Translations under genes and position numbers: made by a program
Shown here: in pieces, positions 6,339-9,419 of the stretch
Position numbering within the stretch: position 1 is the stretch's first letter
Layout: each line of letters begins with the position of its first letter
Assembly: GCA_938040725.1 (NCBI GenBank)
Contig: CALHZX010000135.1
Coordinates: 1-9,419, forward strand
From: an uncultured Actinomyces sp.
GTDB lineage: Bacteria; Actinomycetota; Actinomycetes; Actinomycetales; Actinomycetaceae
DNA length: 9,419 bases
Reading direction: 5' to 3'
The notes under the pieces: generated by a model
The model's input: only the letters and a program-made list of their open reading frames with translations
Told to the model about the DNA's origin: nothing
The model's database searches: none

Positions 6339-7001
6339 TCACGCCTCACGGATAGCCTTCATGATCCCGCTGCGCGGGTAGTAGTCGACGACGAGAGAGG
6401 TCGTGAAAGGGCGGATGACACATGCCTGATAGACAGCGTAGTAAGGGCTTGTTGGTTTCGTGAACTCCTCTTGCGTGTGCGTCGTGATGTCGAAGTGACG
6501 CGGCTTTCCGTTGTCAAAATGGAGGGTAAAAACGTTGCGGTAGTAGGTGCTGCCGCGACGCCCGTGTTCGGTGAACGTCTGGAAGTTCTCACAGCTCGTG
6601 ACGGCCCGCGTCTGGGGGCCTTGGCGGGCGTCACTGGATAGCTCACTGAAGGCTTCACCGCCCATGACGGTGCACGCGGTCGCGACCAACGCGATCATAG
6701 CAATGCAGAAAAACGTCTTGATGGCGGGGCCTGCGTCGCCAGGTTGATCCAGTTGTGCGCGCATCGTGCGCACGAGCATCGGAAGGAGCGACAAGAGACA
6801 GATGCCGAAGACAACGGCCGCGCCAGAGCCGATGAGTGAACAGACCAGCTGACGGACACCGAAGTTCCCGGCTAGCAAAAACGCGCCGAGCATGACGACC
6901 GCGGATCCGATGAGCGCGCAGGCGCATATGGTCATGCCGAGCTGTTGCCGAGCACGTCTCGGACGTGTCTCGGGGGAGAACCGTGAATGACGTGAGTGCA
7001 C
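6339..7001 (-). CDS. paralogue D: most diverged three-helix membrane protein of the cluster
   Basis: A 220-residue member of the same group. The N-terminus is short and basic (HSRHSRFSPETRPRRARQQ) rather than the MSN Pro-rich tail. Helices are likely at about 22-45, 51-78 and 96-114. The outer domain keeps GPQTRAVTSC (Cys137), YYRNVFTLHFDNG, YYAVYQAC (Cys194) and TSLVVDYYPRSG, but the terminal SWIIVDAR motif has diverged to SGIMKAIREA. Extra cysteines occur in the membrane helices (26, 28, 54, 68, 99, 110). The GTG start at 7001 is well supported by AGGAGGA at 7006-7012, the best ribosome site of the cluster, lying just after the stop of the GDSL-like gene. This strong site may mark the point where the membrane-protein set begins. 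Confidence 0.75.
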   Translation of the reverse strand: MHSRHSRFSPETRPRRARQQLGMTICACALIGSAVVMLGAFLLAGNFGVRQLVCSLIGSGAAVVFGICLLSLLPMLVRTMRAQLDQPGDAGPAIKTFFCIAMIALVATACTVMGGEAFSELSSDARQGPQTRAVTSCENFQTFTEHGRRGSTYYRNVFTLHFDNGKPRHFDITTHTQEEFTKPTSPYYAVYQACVIRPFTTSLVVDYYPRSGIMKAIREA

Positions 7002-7016
7002 GCTGTCCTCCTATGC

Positions 7017-7619
7017 TCACACGTCCGCCGGGGTCGCTCCCGTCCACTCGTACCAGCCCTGGTGCTGGACGATCCACGCCATGAGCGCGTAGCCGGCCTG
7101 GCCCGGCAGGGTCTGGCCGTCCCCTCCGCGGGCGAGGGAGGCAGCCATGTCCTCGAACCACTGGTCGTGCGCGACCAGCGGCGTATAGCAGTCGACGAAG
7201 GGGATGCCTCGGCGCGCGCACACCTCGGAGCACGAGGAGGACAGGGCCTTGAGGGACCCGGAGTCCACGCCCGCGAGCGGCGGGGGACCGACCACGAAGC
7301 TGGGGATACCCAGCGCGGTCGCCCGGTCGGTGATGTTGGCCAGGTTCAGGCGCGAGCGTGCTGTTGAGATGCCGGCCGCGACGTCGCCCGGACCCACACC
7401 GATGACGAGGCCGTGGGGCTCACCCTCGGCCAGGCGCGGCAGGACCTCGGTCTCCCAGCGCGCAGCCATCTGCTTCGTCGTCTCGGAGGGGACGGCGAGG
7501 GTCAGGAACGTGGCGGGCAGATCGAAGGTCGAGTGAGCGTTGACGCGACCGACCCAGCCGAGGCCTCGGGGGTCGCCGACGCCGGCGACGAGCTCGTCTC
7601 CGATGAAGCAGATCCGCAT
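7017..7619 (-). CDS. GDSL/SGNH-like protein with altered catalytic residues
   Basis: A 200-residue protein with the size and block order of SGNH hydrolases (lysophospholipase/esterase type) but unusual key positions. Block I is RICFIGDELVAG, with Glu9 where the nucleophilic Ser belongs. Block II LAVPSETT has Ser45 where the oxyanion Gly is expected. Block III IGVGPGDV has Gly78 where GxND has Asn. Block V reads GGDGQTLPGQAGYALMA, with Leu171 before the Pro where the catalytic His stands in DxxHP. The fold is probably kept (GLGWVGRV after block I, IPFVDCYTPL before block V). It may be a binding protein, or it may use another chemistry. ATG 7619 follows AGGAAAGGAAC at good spacing. It lies 54 bp after kgd and 15 bp before D, so it sits in the same unit. 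No signal peptide or membrane segment is seen. Confidence 0.7.
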   Translation of the reverse strand: MRICFIGDELVAGVGDPRGLGWVGRVNAHSTFDLPATFLTLAVPSETTKQMAARWETEVLPRLAEGEPHGLVIGVGPGDVAAGISTARSRLNLANITDRATALGIPSFVVGPPPLAGVDSGSLKALSSSCSEVCARRGIPFVDCYTPLVAHDQWFEDMAASLARGGDGQTLPGQAGYALMAWIVQHQGWYEWTGATPADV

Positions 7620-7640
7620 GGTGTTCCTTTCCTGTGCCTC

Positions 7641-7667
7641 CCGTGCGCACCCAGATGATGCGCGCGG
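7641..7667 (-). other. possible hairpin between kgd and the GDSL-like gene
   Basis: CCGTGCGCA (7641-7649) and TGCGCGCGG (7659-7667) can pair over nine positions with one mismatch, leaving a 9-nt loop. No T-run follows on the minus strand, so it is not a classical terminator. It could stabilise or tune the transcript between kgd and the downstream genes. GC-rich hairpins are common by chance here. Confidence 0.25.
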
Positions 7668-7673
7668 TCCCTC

Positions 7674-9419
7674 TTAGCCTGCGAAGGCCTGCGCAATAAG
7701 GGTAGCTGCTTGCTCCTTGTGAAGCGAGGCACGTCCCGCTGCGGTCGTTGCGGACTCGGGGCGCGACACCACGCGGACCGGGCGTCCCAGCGACGGGAAG
7801 AGGTTGAGCGCCAGGTGCGGCCACGCGCCCTGGTTGCGCGGTTCGTCCTGCACCCACGTCACCGATGCGTTTGGGTACTGGGCGAGGACTTCGGCCAGCT
7901 CGGCCTCGGGCAGCGGGTAGAGCTGCTCGAGGCGAATGATCGCCGTCGACGTGTCGCCGCGGTGCTCGCGCTCCTTAGCGAGGTCGTAGTACAGGCGACC
8001 GGAGCACAGTAGGACGTGCGTCACCGATGCGGGATCGGTGATCGTGGTGTCGCCGATGACGGGCTGGAAGCCGCCCGAGGTGAACTCCTCGATGTGGGAC
8101 GACGCCGCCGACAGGCGCAGCAGTTGTTTGGGCGTGAACGCGATGAGCGGCTTGCGCGGGCGCTTGTAGGCCTGCGTGCGCAGCATGTGGAAGTGGTTTG
8201 CCGGCGTGGAGGGCTGGACGATCCACATGTTGTCCTGGGCGGCGAGCTGCAGGTAGCGCTCGATGCGTGCGCTCGAGTGGTCGGGTCCCTGGCCCTCGTA
8301 GCCGTGGGGCAGGAGCATGACGAGGGAGGAACGCTGTCCCCACTTCTGCTCGGCCGAGCACACGAATTCGTCGATGACGGTCTGCGCGCCGTTCGCGAAG
8401 TCTCCGAACTGGGCCTCCCAGATCGTCAGGGTCTCGGGGCTCTCCAGCGAGTAGCCGTAGTCGAAGGCCAGGACACCGTACTCGCTGAGCGGGGAGTTCC
8501 ACACGTCGAAGCACGCCTGATTCTCGGTGAGGAAGCGCAGCGGTGTGAACTCCCGGCCGTCGTTCGCGTCGTGCAGGATCGCGTGACGCTGGACGAAGGT
8601 CGCGCGGCCCACGTCCTCGCCGGACAGGCGTACGCCGGTGCCCTCCATGAGGAGCGTGCCGAAGGCCAGGAGCTCCGCGAAACCCCAGTCGATCGGCTTG
8701 TTGCCCAGCGCCATCTCGAGGCGGCGCTCGCACAGCTGACGCAGCTTCGGGTGCGGCTCGAAGCCCTCCGGGAAGCGCGTGTGCGCGCGGCCGATGCGGC
8801 GCAGCTGCTTGGCGGGGGCAGCAGACGTCCAGCCGATCATCATGCCGATGCCGGGCATCTGGGACTCCGGCATGGTCCATTCCTCGTCGGAGGATTCCCC
8901 GGCCTCGCCCACGCCGACAGTGAGCGCCGGGTCGTGCGTGCGGCTGCCCGGGTTGATCTCGGACACGGAAGAAGCACCGCCCGCGCGGGTCTCCTCGAGG
9001 ATGCGCCCGAGTTCCGCCTCGTACTGGGCGATCGACTGGTGGGCCTCGTCCTCGGTGAGCTGACCGCGACCCACGAGGCCGCGAATGTACACGGCGCGCG
9101 TGGAGGGGATGCGGTCGATGAGGGAGTACATGACGGGCTGGGTCATCGACGGGTCATCGCCCTCGTTGTGGCCGCGGCGGCGGTAGCACACCATGTCGAT
9201 GATGACGTCCTTGTGGAAGGCGTTGCGGTACGCGAAAGCCAGGTGCGCGCAACGGATGACGGCCTCGGGGTCGTCCGCGTTCACGTGCAGGATCGGGACC
9301 TGCAGGCCCTTGGCCAGGTCGGTGGCGTAGCCGGTGGAACGGCCCTGCGTCGGTCCGGTCGTGAAGCCGATCTGGTTGTTGACGATGATGTGGATCGTGC
9401 CGCCGGTCTTGTAGCCCTC
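7674..9419 (-). CDS. kgd: 2-oxoglutarate dehydrogenase E1 / multifunctional 2-oxoglutarate enzyme, C-terminal part
   Basis: The last 581 residues of the thiamin-diphosphate-dependent enzyme that decarboxylates 2-oxoglutarate in the TCA cycle (SucA/OdhA/Kgd). The frame is open to the window edge; an internal Met at 9284 is not the start, because the residues before it (VNNQIGFTTGPTQGRSTGY) are conserved E1 sequence. Visible hallmarks in order: NNQIGFTT, VNADDPEAV, CYRRRGHNEGDDP, TQPVMY, the pyrimidine-binding domain with RLSGEDVGRATFVQRHA, NSPLSEYGVLAFDYGYS, WEAQFGDFANGAQ, EGQGPDHSSARIERYLQL, and the closing WVQDEPRNQGAWPHL. In actinobacteria this protein usually carries an E2-like acyltransferase domain at its N-terminus; that part is outside the window, so the fusion cannot be confirmed. 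It stops 54 bp before the GDSL-like gene without a clear terminator between, so it may lead the downstream genes. sucA is an alternative name. Confidence 0.95.
   Translation of the reverse strand, partial: EGYKTGGTIHIIVNNQIGFTTGPTQGRSTGYATDLAKGLQVPILHVNADDPEAVIRCAHLAFAYRNAFHKDVIIDMVCYRRRGHNEGDDPSMTQPVMYSLIDRIPSTRAVYIRGLVGRGQLTEDEAHQSIAQYEAELGRILEETRAGGASSVSEINPGSRTHDPALTVGVGEAGESSDEEWTMPESQMPGIGMMIGWTSAAPAKQLRRIGRAHTRFPEGFEPHPKLRQLCERRLEMALGNKPIDWGFAELLAFGTLLMEGTGVRLSGEDVGRATFVQRHAILHDANDGREFTPLRFLTENQACFDVWNSPLSEYGVLAFDYGYSLESPETLTIWEAQFGDFANGAQTVIDEFVCSAEQKWGQRSSLVMLLPHGYEGQGPDHSSARIERYLQLAAQDNMWIVQPSTPANHFHMLRTQAYKRPRKPLIAFTPKQLLRLSAASSHIEEFTSGGFQPVIGDTTITDPASVTHVLLCSGRLYYDLAKEREHRGDTSTAIIRLEQLYPLPEAELAEVLAQYPNASVTWVQDEPRNQGAWPHLALNLFPSLGRPVRVVSRPESATTAAGRASLHKEQAATLIAQAFAG

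Noticed and set aside
9282..9284. Met codon as start of the dehydrogenase.
   Set aside because: Conserved E1 sequence (NNQIGFTT region) continues in frame upstream to the window edge, so the gene is cut by the edge.

Overview
The window is high-GC DNA with actinobacterial character. It carries a Kgd/OdhA-type 2-oxoglutarate dehydrogenase E1, an endonuclease of a type common in actinobacteria, and tightly packed genes with GTG as well as ATG starts. A member of the Actinomycetaceae (Actinomyces/Schaalia-like) would fit, but that placement is inference. No rRNA, tRNA, CRISPR array or insertion-sequence transposase was seen.

Layout. Left part (1-2188): a few codons of a plus-strand gene, a strong rho-independent terminator, then a gene-poor stretch. 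This stretch holds three copies of an unusual bipolar array of about 19-nt repeats (372-487, 579-714, 1876-1972) built on the core ATCCGGATAGG. Two arrays lie just downstream of, and one upstream of, a minus-strand gene for a DUF559/Vsr-like PD-(D/E)XK endonuclease (692-1774). The stop codon of that gene lies inside an array. Next to the upstream array are a perfect DnaA-box sequence, a near-perfect one and a 12-bp palindrome. Base composition here is visibly lower in GC than in the right part. Centre-left (2189-3073): a plus-strand HSL-family alpha/beta hydrolase with its full catalytic triad.

Right part (3167-9419): all genes are on the minus strand and read right to left: kgd (5' end outside the window), a GDSL/SGNH-like protein, and five small membrane-protein genes. 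Gaps are short (7 to 56 bp) and one possible GTGA start/stop overlap occurs, so this looks like one transcription unit, perhaps led by kgd. Four of the five membrane genes (called D, C, B, A in transcription order) are diverged paralogues. Each has an N-terminal tail, three membrane helices and an outward-facing domain of about 90-110 residues, usually with one conserved cysteine pair. The fifth gene, between C and B, is a two-helix membrane protein whose C-terminal half resembles the ATPase region of NarL/LuxR-partner histidine kinases without the nucleotide-binding residues. The GDSL-like protein has likewise lost the residues that define SGNH hydrolases. The cluster may therefore combine two degenerate enzymes with a set of paralogous membrane sensors or cell-envelope proteins of unknown role. 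This is the most novel coding content, and the repeat arrays are the most novel non-coding content.
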